A stretch of 64,000 nucleotides of DNA from positions 10,129,845 through 10,193,844 of the forward strand of contig OY811976.1 of the NCBI GenBank assembly GCA_963681505.1. The letters run 5' to 3'. The notes beneath the pieces were generated by a model. The model worked only from the letters and a program-made list of their open reading frames with translations, ran no database searches and was not told the origin of the DNA. Of this stretch, positions 32,577 to 43,231 are shown in pieces. The first letter of the stretch is position 1. Every line of letters starts with the position of its first letter. Both the position numbers and the translations under genes were made by a program. The DNA is from Eunapius fragilis. Taxonomy: Eukaryota; Porifera; Demospongiae; Spongillida; Spongillidae.

Positions 32577-32737
32577 ATGCCCAAATGTCCTATATGTGAC
32601 AAGAATTGTCGGGACGCCTATGACCTGAAAAGGCATCAAACCGTCCACAGCCATATATCAATCTACAGCTGTGGACGCTGTGGGGAGAAATTTACCCAAA
32701 ATAGTAGCCTTTCAAGGCACTTGTTAAAATGCGGGTA
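32577..32737 (+). CDS. C2H2 zinc-finger exon, copy 5 (intact splice donor)
   Basis: The frame starts MPKCPICDKNCRDAYDLKRH and contains YSCGRCGEKFTQNSSLSRHL. It ends LLKCG at the donor GGGTAAGTG. No LTR is present, so this copy shows the ancestral exon with acceptor (TCATATAG) and donor. The following acceptor at 32919 leads to CCAGCAGAGGTGGAGCAG, matching the segment after copy 1. This is the best candidate for a functional member. Confidence 0.7.
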
Positions 32738-32918
32738 AGTGAAGATGCATGCACTCTTATTTAACATATAGAAAATGATGTTATGCATGGAGCCATTAAG
32801 GTTAAGTTGCCACTCCATGAGGTCATGCAAGTTGATAATGACCTCTGCATGTTAACATTTCCTTACTCCATGGGGATGCTTTGTACGTTCAATAATGCAT
32901 TGATTCCTATTTTACCAG

Positions 32919-33070
32919 TGCCAGCAGAGGTGGAGCAGATGCAGGCCTCCCAAGTCGCTCCCTCCCTCATCATCATCCTCTCCCTCTCCTCCCCCCGTCT
33001 TCCTCCCCTCCTCTCTCCAACTCACTCTTCCTCCTCACCCCCTCTTTCCCCCCTCTCCTCATCCTACCCC
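32919..33070 (+). CDS. Possible exon after zinc-finger copy 5
   Basis: TTTTACCAG is followed by TGCCAGCAGAGGTGGAGCAG, then a Ser/Pro/Leu-rich CT tract. It is homologous to 25205-25250. The tract is low complexity, so where coding ends is unclear. Confidence 0.35.
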
Positions 33071-33099
33071 CCTCCTCATCCTATTTGCGTCATCCTGCT

Positions 33100-33840
33100 A
33101 ACACTTTTTATTATTATTTTTTGGCTTTTGACATTTTATATGTAATCACTTGTGCCACAAAAATGTCGTTTTGATCATTACAATTACCTGCTCAAAACAC
33201 AGCCATATCCAGAAATGCGCGATCAAAGGGAATTGACAATTGTTGCAGTTTGTACATTCGTGTATACTTCCGGATAACTCCCATAGAAAATGAACGGCGT
33301 TTTATAAACTTGATTGCTATTTAATAACGTAATAAGGTACAACTTTTGTGGCTATCAATATTATTTCAGATACGTAAGATCTTGATTTAGCTGAACAAAA
33401 AACAACTGCTTTGTATTGAAAATTGTTGTAGTTTTTGTGAAAACAGCACTTTCCATAGAGATGTATGGAAAATCAACTTTTTCGCACCTAATTAATGTAT
33501 TCTGCAGCTCATAATTCTTACACCAGTTTAGATTCAGATTTTGTGGGCCCCCCAGAATAAGAGATCATACAGTTATATTATTTTTAGAGATATTTTAAAA
33601 AATTATATATAGATGCATGCACTCTTATTTAACATATACAAAATGATATGCATGGAGCTATTAAGGTTAAGTTGCCACTCCATAGGTCGTGCAAGTTAAT
33701 AATTGTGACATGAACTATTTCTATAGTTAGCCAATATTAGTTATGATTCGTGTTTATTGTAATATCTGGCGCATGCGCAAGGGATTATTATTATCTTTTG
33801 GAATCAAGCACATTACATGGTGGCAACGATAGTGGCTCTA
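33100..33840. other. Stretch with a local repeat, no gene
   Basis: 33612-33695 repeats 32742-32835 (GCATGCACTCTTATTTAACA), which is the intron after zinc-finger copy 5. The rest is AT-rich with nothing recognised. Confidence 0.6.
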
Positions 33841-33872
33841 TGGCTACTAGCAACATCCGTTTGGAACCATTT

Positions 33873-34020
33873 AGATGCCCAAATGTCCTATATGTGGCAA
33901 AATTTGTAGGGACGCCTATGACCTGAAAAGGCATCAAATCGTCCACAGCCATGTATTCATATACAGCTGTGGACAATGTGGGGAAAAGTACACCCAAAAT
34001 AGTAGTCTTACAAGACTAGA
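33873..34020 (+). pseudogene. C2H2 zinc-finger exon, copy 6 (truncated)
   Basis: It reads RCPNVLYVAK-like in one frame, while the homologous frame gives CPICGKICRDAYDLKRHQIV and CGQCGEKYTQNSSL. Homology ends at about 34010, before the last His/Cys pair. The usual acceptor is missing (CCATTTAG precedes it). Confidence 0.65.
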
Positions 34021-34149
34021 AAAAAGAATTGTGATTTGAATAGGATCTAGCGGCGACGTGTCTTACTAAAAAGGAGTTTTGTACAAGTTGTGAAAACAGT
34101 CCAGAATGCTTTGTATTAGATGCAGTGTTGTGGAGAAGATTATTAAAAT

Positions 34150-34330
34150 GGAGGGACTACTGACTACCAGCTAGTACTGCCTTCAATGCTGCGGGACGAT
34201 GTGCTTTGGAAATTGCACAATGATATGTGGGGAGGTCACCTTGGAGAAGCAAAGCTAATGCATCGTGTACAGGAACCTACTACTGGCCTGGCCAGAAATC
34301 ATTGGCTCAGATTAAGGTGGGGCAAAATAA
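34150..34330 (+). mobile_element. Ty3/gypsy integrase zinc-binding (H2C2) fragment
   Basis: The frame MLRDDVLWKLHNDMWGGHLG followed by EAKLMHRVQE matches the HHCC region of gypsy integrases; after that it shifts frame. It could come from the same element as the core fragments at 17.9-21.6 kb. Confidence 0.75.
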
Positions 34331-34557
34331 AATTTAATACATGTTTCTGTGTGTATTTAATAATATGCCTTTGGCATTGATGATTGTAAGTACACAAAAT
34401 GTGAACACTACAAATGAATATGTGTAAACTGACTTCTGAAAGTAACTACAGTGTGTTGGATAACAGTCGGACATCGGACATTTTCCGATCAATTTTGCCA
34501 TTTGACCGGCCAATTTTACACATGTGCGGCAATGATGTCCGCGCACTATATAATTAA

Positions 34558-34605
34558 AGCGCTAGCGAGCTCAGCTAATTACAATTTGCTGAGCTCGCTA
34601 GCGCT
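34558..34605. repeat. 18-bp perfect inverted repeat
   Basis: AGCGCTAGCGAGCTCAGC is followed 12 bp later by its exact complement. It may be the core of a small MITE or a cruciform-prone site. Confidence 0.85.
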
Positions 34606-34699
34606 ATCAATTGTGCGCTTGTGCGCTAATTGCTTGCATAATTGCGCTAATTGCATAAGCGCGTGACGTTTGAATTAAGCGGCAGCTGATTGCAAAGAC

Positions 34700-35470
34700 G
34701 ATATGAATCCAGCAGTTACGAGTGAGACTTACTAGAGGAATACTGCCTTGACAATCTTCTACAGATAGCAGTTGATTGTCCTCCTCTAGCTCAGTGGGAT
34801 GCTATTCCAGCATTTCGTTTATGGTCGAAGGACAAGCAGTGCAGGCAACCGACACATGACACCAGGGCACCACCAACATTTAAAATACTATATAACTAGT
34901 GCAGTTACTGTTAGTGAGCCTGAGCCTGCATACACGTTTAGTCTTGAAGACTGGGACACATTTATTGAGGGCTATGTCAATAATGCATAATTCGTTTTCA
35001 TACACTCATACATGCATCACTTAAGTGTTACAACATGTAGTGTGTTCATCTTCTATGCTATAATAACATTTGTATACATGTACATGTACATAAAATTACA
35101 AGGTGACATCTAGGTAACTTCCCCACCCCACCTCATAAAATGCTCACTGCTTCTTTGTCAGTTTCTTGTATGGTCCATGAAATGATATTGTCATCACATA
35201 CAATGAGCACAGAAAGATGCTAGGTTAAGTAAGTACACATTACCCACTTTTGAAATACTCTTCACCTCAACAAGTCACTAAGTCTGAGTTTGTTCACTTA
35301 CATTACATTACCATAGAAGAAATGGCAGTTGGCCGATTCTATCCTGTACGGCCCTACAAGGACATTAAGCACACCCTGCTTGATGCAGGTCAGGTCCAGA
35401 TTATGGAAAGCAAGATTTTTTATGCATAATCAGACATATTATACTCATTCTTTTTCAGACGACATTCGAC
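34700..35470. other. Stretch with no recognised gene
   Basis: Only short frames are present; nothing is recognised before the duplicated block at 35475. Confidence 0.45.
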
Positions 35471-35474
35471 ATAC

Positions 35475-36200
35475 CTGACGACTTCAAAGATCTACAGAAT
35501 TATTTACTTTAGACCAGGAATGTCTCCTAATACAGCTACACATTCTACATAGTAACGTACCAAAGAATGGGGTACAAGTAAATGATTTGATTGCCTACTT
35601 GAAGTCTCTGAATGCTGTTGAAAGGACACTTTACTTGGAAGTGTTAAGCTAACTAAGCTGATACTAGTAACGCCGGCCACTAATGCATTCAGTGAGGTCT
35701 TTTAGTGCCCTACGGAGACTGAAGACATGGCTGAGAAGTACAATGTACCAAAATAGGTTAAATTGGTGCATGCTTCAACATGTCCACAAGACTGAAACAG
35801 ATTTGTTAGACCTTAACACATTGGCAATGAGTTTATTTTTCGTAATTCAAGCAGGCAGCACATTTTTGCAATACCCACTGTAATCATGATGTGGAGGTAG
35901 ATAAGTGGAGGTGGATAATAAGACAAAAAAAGCTGAAGTGGCTACGTGTCCGCCTGACTGGGAAGGCTCTAATGGCTATCAGGAAATTGCCTGAAAGTGC
36001 TCGTAGTAGCTAAAGAAACAGTTCGACTCTGACAGCAAGAGCTAAACACACGAACGAGAGGATAGACATAGGATTGGGCATCATTTGGATACGTGCTGAG
36101 AGAACTAGCAGACAAGGCTTATCCGCAATTTGAAGAAAATGCTCGAGTGTTTAGCGGTAAACCAATTTCTCTCCCAGATACATAACCAACAGGTCACTTT
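35475..36200 (+). repeat. 726-bp duplicated segment, copy 2
   Basis: It is nearly identical to 27705-28430 (hAT C-terminus plus gypsy gag part). Confidence 0.9.
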
Positions 36201-36595
36201 CAGAGTAATGCAGAAGAGACCTAAGAGAAAACATTGAGCTACAGTTCTACCTGGGCAGCACCAGACCCACACTAGTACTAGTAGTAACTGTGTCTTCCCC
36301 AACAACAGGTGAAGACTCCGAGCCGGCTACGGTGGTGTCGTCTGAGGGCGCGGATATTTCCATGCTAACAGAGCGCCTGGCAAGATTGGAGACACTTCGA
36401 GGACACCTGAGGGCACAAAACTGACGTAAGTAGAGCTAATCCGCGGCGTAAAAGGGAAGTAACCTGCTGGAATTGTGGTCAGATTGGGCATGTTGCACGT
36501 GCAAGCAGAGTGAATGCTAAGCCATTGGAGCAGCAGGGAATCTTCATGCCCCCGATGAGAAGGATCAAGTGGCATACCTTTTTAACGCCCACGAA
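35935..36595 (+). mobile_element. Ty3/gypsy gag fragment with zinc knuckle
   Basis: It continues from KLKWLRVRLTGKALMAIRKL and PESARSS to the nucleocapsid motif VTCWNCGQIGHVARA near 36460 (CX2CX4HX4 region). Frame breaks show it is inactive. Confidence 0.75.
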
Positions 36596-36599
36596 CAAT

Positions 36600-37220
36600 G
36601 CACTTTAGCTATATATTTGCCCTAGAAGGAGATGTTGGGATGTTAAAGAAGATCCTCTTCTCCCTATCCGACAGCAAAAGTGAGGACCAGACTTCTTTTA
36701 CACACGGAATGAAGATATGGGTAGAAGAAGTTAGGAGAGAAATGGGTGTCACTTCATTTAAAAGAAAAAGGTCACTATTTGTTTCTTAAACCCAGAACAA
36801 TTGTACAGAATCTATTGCAAGTTCATGAACTGTGAAATCCATTCATTGCACGTGTTTCTAACCATCCAAGGTTTCATCATTTACTGAGAGCTAGCTAGTG
36901 AACTAATTTTGACGCTTTCTGGAACTTGGATCACATATATAAATATTTACTTCTCGTACTGCCTTGAATGCATTCTTACTGTACGTGGCTATGACTGCCA
37001 AGTATAGGCTCCACACAGATGTTATCTACAATTGTTCTACCAGTTTTAATAACCATGTTTAAAAGTACAACAGGACCTCTCCTGATACACCAACATCTGG
37101 TCCCACTGAACACTAACATGATTACAATACACCACTCTCTGAAGTCACCACACACAGGACTTACGACAAAAGGATGAAAGAATGTTATATATTGTTCAGA
37201 AGGATTCAGGAGAATCAATT
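36600..37220. other. Stretch with no recognised gene
   Basis: An open frame at 36598-36789 (ALEGDVGMLKKILFSLSDSK) is not recognised. The rest is plain. Confidence 0.4.
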
Positions 37221-37231
37221 CAACCTTCGAA

Positions 37232-37433
37232 GAATGGCTCTACATGTAGAGGGAGATACATGTAGAGGGAGATACAAGTAGGGGGAGATACAAGTAGAGG
37301 GAGATACAAGTAGAGGGAGATACATGTAGAGGAAGATACATGTAGAGGGAGATACATATAGGGGGAGATACATGTAGAGGGAGATACATGTAGGGGAAGA
37401 TACATGTAGAGGGAGATACATGTCGAGGGAGAT
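37232..37433. repeat. 16-bp tandem repeat
   Basis: About 12-13 copies of AGGGAGATACATGTAG, with ACAAGTAG variants. The unit length is not a multiple of three, so it opens frames in all phases without coding. Confidence 0.9.
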
Positions 37434-37504
37434 ATCCTATTCTTAGCACTTATTTTGGTTCTGTTACATTTACACGTGCTCAATATAGGATTTTTGTCTC
37501 ATTA

Positions 37505-37612
37505 CCCTTTTCTCAAAACCTTGTTCCTTTCCTTTTAACACCACCATTGCCTCCAATTCCTATATCCCACCAACTTTCTCGTTAGAGAATGTTTTTCTTT
37601 ACTTGTTTCCTC
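37505..37612. repeat. Dispersed repeat, copy 2
   Basis: It matches 2860-2950 (CCTATATCCCACCAACTTTC). Confidence 0.7.
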
Positions 37613-38194
37613 TATTTTTTAATTTTTATCAATTATTAATACTGGCAAGTGCCCCCCCCCCCCCTCCCCCTCCCCTCCGCTTTAAATACCGTCACGAGCA
37701 GACGCCCGCTTTTGTTTGAGATCACTGTAAAGAACGCGGGAGAATTCTAACACGTCGTTTGCTCTCCTCTTTTGTGCACAATTCTAAATATACGTAAATG
37801 TCGCCATGGGAACGCTTCTATTTAACACTACGCAATACGTAATGATTACGTATGTCAGTTTTATGCTTTATTCATACATCTGATACTTGAAGATGGCCTT
37901 CCAGGAGATTCTAAAGCGATTGATATAACTTGAGCTCTTTAAAACCGTTCCTAGTTATGCTCACCCGAGAATTAGAAGACGACGACGACGGAGAAGAATT
38001 GCCTGGGAAAAACACGAACTTTTTTGTTCTTTATTCTAACAGTTTGAAGACTGGAACAAAACATTAAAATGACCGTCTTTGCCTTCTGGTTCGATAGCAA
38101 CAAAGAGCAACACTATCCGTTTCTCGGTACGCGAGTCGCGGTTTTTAATGATATTCACGACCCAGGTTACTAGACGTCTATCGTAGTTCCTGAT

Positions 38195-38230
38195 GTGTTC
38201 ATAGCGGTATCTAGATACCTCTATGAACAC
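38195..38230. repeat. 36-bp near-perfect palindrome
   Basis: GTGTTCATAGCGGTATCTAG pairs with the complement that follows; there is one mismatch per arm. No gene overlaps it. Confidence 0.85.
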
Positions 38231-40470
38231 TGACGGTTAGCATAACTCCCTATGAATTGCCCTTATTTCTCCTTAGTGCGAGGTATGGACTGTATGTCAG
38301 CTTTCTTTCTCACCCTACGTATTACCCCCTCCTCCTCTTTCCCCAACTCACTATTCCACTGCGAGGTTCAGGAAGCGGTCCATACTGAGTACCCAGGCGA
38401 TGGTGTAGCTATCCTGTAACTTCCCACTGCTGTGTTTGAGAGCAGACCTGGCAGGCAGAAGGGCGGAGAGAGACATGGCGGTACGATAACAGTATATTCC
38501 GTTAGAACAACGCGAACGTCTACAACTCAATGCTCATATTCCGATAGCCCACCTCGGAGGAGCGAATTGATCCGATTCATGGCATATTTTCAGAGCTATT
38601 TTCCGAGCCATTACAGCTTACCTCGTTCACATGTCTCTATTATAACTACGCATGCGCAAATCACCGAAGTTAGGGCTCTGTTGTCCAGAGTCATAACTCT
38701 GGAAAGCCGACCAATACATGTAGACTTAGTGGTGTTTTGATGTGCTATAATGTAGTGTGTATATACTGTTCAATAATAATAATAAAAATCCAAAGACCAT
38801 GCATAGCCATGCACACTCGCCCTGCAGACATCCTAGTACTCAGTGACTTGTCTGTAACGTCACCGCATAACTCCAATGTTTTACTTGAAGCGGGATTTGG
38901 AGCAGATCAGGCTGCCAGAGCTACTGTGCAAAGGTAGCATGAAGAAAATGATGCGAGCTAGGGTGGGTTTGCGTCTTCCCCATGGTGGTTGAGGCATATG
39001 GTGCTTGGCGGACAGAAGCGATGGAGTCATTTTCTCTTCTGGCCTGACACTTCCACCAACCCTCCCGGTGGGTACAGAGGTATCCCGGAGGCGACACAGG
39101 CCGCCTTCAGGTAAAAGGGGAATAACGGGTGAGGCCAGGTAAGCTGTTAACGTAAGGATTTGGGCAAACCAGCAGCTCTAGATCTGACTGTCACATCTAC
39201 GCTAAATTCAAGTACGTTATCTTAATGGAAATATAAGCAGATTATCTCTGATATAAGTCTACACAACCAAAAAAATTCGGTGCATTATCGGTATGTAACT
39301 ACGTACGGGTCAATTTTATAACCGTTATACATATGAAACCCGCGGTATGATAAAACATATGGTTAGTGCCGGGTGTAACTTACTTGTTGGAACGGTGTGT
39401 TTTACGTGCCCGAAGTAGGCTGATACCCATATACCGTAACGACACCACAGAGTATTATTAAATATTTATACCACTTTTTGCAAAGTGCACTATTATTCAG
39501 CGGGTGAATGACTTTTATACCTTGCAAAGCCTTAACACGTGTGTAGACTGGGCTATGATTCTATTGGTCCAATTCCACCATATAAATAATAGGGAGGGAA
39601 GGGGTGTATGTGTATCAGTTTTGCTAAAAATCTATATTGGTCAAATTTGATCCAGTAATAATGCTCCCATCTTAACATGGAGGTGTAGCCGACTTTTGTG
39701 TAGATGGATAGTGTGGGAACTCAGGAAGTGAACTACATGGCTCAGTGTAGATCGATAAGTACAATGTAAGGAAGCCTTATCAGATTAAAACAATCTAACT
39801 GTATACATGCACACAGCTGAGTCACCATGCATGCTTAAACTGTTTGAACCTTGTCATCAGCAAGTCTCGCTCCCTGCCAGACATCCGCAATATAATAGAT
39901 CGGTTTGAACACTGATGAAATCATCACACGCTATGCCCATTTGCACCCTAGGAACTTGAACTTGACACCCTTGAATTCAGTTTCAAACCTCTGTCACTGT
40001 ACTTGTGTGTATAATTGTATCCGTATAAAGTAGTTTTTTGTGCCATTCAAGCATATGTCTCAGCATTGGATCAGAAGCATTGTTCATGGGGCCGGGAGTA
40101 TGATACGCGTATTTCGATTCACATGTACAATGCGCATGCGTACTGGCCAATGCAGTCCATCGTTCATTGTGCCGTTCAATAACCATACTGAATGCAAAAA
40201 AGCAAGTCATTTCATTCTATCTGCATGTTACAAAGCAATATACATGTATAGTATTGAGATACAATATTAAACATTGCAAAACTGCTAAGGCTCCGTCCCA
40301 GACTCCTCCCAGGCCAAAGTCTGTCTCATGGTTTACTCTTCGTATCGGGCAACTTGGCCACCGCCCACTAGTTAGGTCCACATTTATTACTTTCCGAAAC
40401 CCCCCCCCCCCCCCTTTTCCAGACCTGGCTACGGGTTTGGCTTTAGTGAATGGTTTTGTGCAGATCCGTG
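38231..40470. other. Stretch with no recognised gene
   Basis: The longest open frame (38432-38740, + strand) contains FMAYFQSYFPSHYSLPRSHV but matches no family. Codon runs near 37978-37994 and 41197-41236 (GAC/GAA/GAT repeats) have related flanks, suggesting another diverged repeat family. Confidence 0.4.
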
Positions 40471-40471
40471 C

Positions 40472-40570
40472 TGTACATAGTCGGGCGGGCCCTACTACCG
40501 CGTTTGGTCAGGTAGTAGGGTGACAAGCCCGACCAAACGTGGTAGTAGGGCCGCCCGACTATGCTCTACA
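40472..40570. mobile_element. Small inverted-repeat element (MITE-like)
   Basis: TGTACATAGTCGGGCGGGCC (40472) pairs with GGCCGCCCGACTATGCTCTACA-like sequence ending at 40570. Arms of about 38 bp surround a 21-bp centre. Confidence 0.8.
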
Positions 40571-40599
40571 AATGTTACATGCACAGCTTTTTAATGTTA

Positions 40600-40960
40600 A
40601 TACAACATGCCATAACATACCTTTGGGTGGTAGTGGTAGTTCTGTGACCCCTGCGGTACCGCGTCCTCTCGGAAGCACACTGTCCTCTTCATATCGCCGC
40701 CTTTTAGCAGCACGGTTCTCCTCGAGGTCCTCTTCATATCGCCGCCTTTTAGCAGATCGATTAAATTCGCGTTGTACTGTCGCATACAGAGGCCTTCTTG
40801 TTTTCAGGATCGGCCTTGTAGGTCACTGGTGTCGCGTACAGAAGCCTTCTTTTCGGGATCGGCCTTGTAGCTGTCGCTAGCAGAGGCATTCTGATTGACC
40901 TTGTAGAGCGCTCGGGCTTTAGCTCGTCTTGCTTCTGGAGGTATTCCACTCGTTGCTTAT
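40600..40960 (-). pseudogene. Degenerate KADPEKK/KRRRYEE repeat protein
   Basis: In alternating minus frames the segment reads TYKADPENKKASV, then AKRRRYEEDLEENRAAKRRR. Tandem KADPEKK- and KRRRYEE-type repeats are known from many sponge and cnidarian predicted proteins, often near Helitron-like genes (from memory). A 51-bp DNA unit (CTCTTCATATCGCCGCCTTT) is repeated at 40685 and 40733. Frameshifts and stops make it a remnant. Confidence 0.5.
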
Positions 40961-40969
40961 AGATCTCTT

Positions 40970-43190
40970 CTTTTGATTACACGTAGGCAACTTCACTATA
41001 ATAGCCAAAGTAACAACTAAACTGCGATAGGAACACCAAATATATTTAGTGCAGGTTAGAGACCTAAAATTATTAATAAAAATCTTTTTTTTATAGAACT
41101 TGATATGTGTCTATATGGATAACGTGCCGGTAAATTTCGAAGCGATTGGTACTATTCCCGTCCTTCTAAACCGTTTCTAGCTCGAGTTATACCTTCCTAA
41201 GAAGAAGAAGAAGATGATGACGACGACGACGACGATGGATAATTATTTTAGGACTGGACACGATAAACAGGAAATTGTTAGTTTCTCTATAACCACACCG
41301 TTTTATGACACGGAACCAACGTAGAACTGTACATGTAGATCGTTGTGCTCTCATCCCGCCGAGACAAAGAGATAAGCGATCGTTTCTCCGTTGTCCCTCC
41401 AGACGCTAGTGAATCAACGTGTTAGTGAACCTGCGGCAGCAGGATTGATTGAGGATTGATGAAGTCATTAAAAAAAACTTATGCACTTTGCTCGTGTTGA
41501 ATTTTTTTATTTTTGATAGATGTGGCAGCAGGCTAAGTGAGCTTTATGGCAGTTGAACAATTCTTCAACACTGTCCCATGAAGGTTTTTAATAATGTAAA
41601 GAGAATTTGTCACCCAGGCTGCATGTGGAAAAAAGGTTTGTTGAACTTGAAGTCATGCATGCATGGGGCACACTCATAAAACTTCACAGGTTTCCAAAAA
41701 GTTACATGTTTCTTTGACTTTTGTCATCGGCCATAATTGACCCACAGCCAGTTCCTCATAATGAATCAAATACTCGGCCTGTATACATTATCAGACAGTT
41801 GTGCAGTTCTTACAGAGCGGTGGTTTCTTAACAACAATGCATCGCCCACTCAGGTGATTATAGCTACATCCTGTGAACAAGGTACAATCATGTTCATGAA
41901 GAATACTCCATGTATTGTATCTACGACTAGGGTCAACTCCACACTACACTCCTGATAGCATATCTATAGTGGTGCTTATAGTGCGAGGGTTCAAAGCAAT
42001 GGCTCCGGCTGATGGGAACACCACTTTTGAACGGGTTTTTGACTGTCCTTTATTCTCATTGCTACGAACCATTCTCTCTGTGGATAGCACCAACATACTA
42101 ACTTGCAGCAGTCTCTTCGTCCATGAAGAACCATTTTGTAAAGAAATGTACAGCTCAAGAAAGAAAGAAGAAACATGCGCGAATCATCCCCTACGGGACG
42201 GCCCTTATGAATTTATAATTAGCTGAATTTCATTATCTTAATCAACAACCAATTATAACAGATACACTGTATACTGTACTATGGGCAAGCTTGTTTTCGA
42301 ACATAACTAGGTAGTAGGCTTTTCTGTAACAATCTTTTTTGTTCATAACTATTAAGCGATTACGAACCAGCGCAGCCCACGCAGCAATATTATACAACCC
42401 GATATCTGGCCCCTCGGTACGATCTGTTTACGGGAGAACACTCGATAGTTTTTTTTTTTTTTTTTGGAGGGAACCAAGTTACAATATAAATGTGATAGAT
42501 ATGTCATGTTATAATTTTCTGTACAAGAGTTGTACATATAAATGAATAATAAATTTAAACTGAGTTGAGAGAGTTTTACATGCGCTGCACAGCCGAGAGA
42601 TTTACCTTGCTGTCTGAAATTGCAAGGTCAATTGATGTATCGAAGAGATGTTGTGGCCTTCTGTAAGAAGAGCGCGAACCACAGAGGCACATGATAGCTG
42701 ACCTAAGTAGGGAGAAGCTCACTTTGCATCAGTCGAAGCCAGAATAGTGTTTTACTGTACGGTTGTTCCTGCTTATCCGCAAACAATGAAGCAAGTCTCT
42801 TGAAAACTACTGTAGCAGTATAGATCCCAATCCGCCTGTGGTTGAGAAAACTATAATGGCGAAAAGGAACCAAACTCAATTTCTCGAATGCGTTGTTCAT
42901 ATGCACGTTTCTTAAGATGCACTTACAATCCTTGCACCCGTATAGGCCATCATTATGGTATGGTATCACTATGCCTTATAACAACATACCGTAACAGGAA
43001 AATTATGGTACCCGTAAAAAATTTTTGGTTCATAGCAATGTGTCGTTAATAAGATCAGCCTGATTACGTAAAAATTAATTGGCCGTAGCAAAATTGATTG
43101 TATATATTTAGACCGAGATTACAAGTACATGTACGTAATGTACGTAATTACGTATAAATTAAATAATTTACTCTAATTGTAGAGCAAATT
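40970..43190. other. Stretch with no recognised gene, upstream of ANKIB1
   Basis: Open frames at 41737-42226 and 42703-42969 show no known domain. The last 150 bp (TGTACGTAATTACGTATAAA) is AT-rich and may include the ANKIB1 promoter; no motif was confirmed. Confidence 0.4.
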
Positions 43191-43231
43191 TTATTGTTGA
43201 TGTTGGGAATTTCCCTGACTAGGCAGAAATA

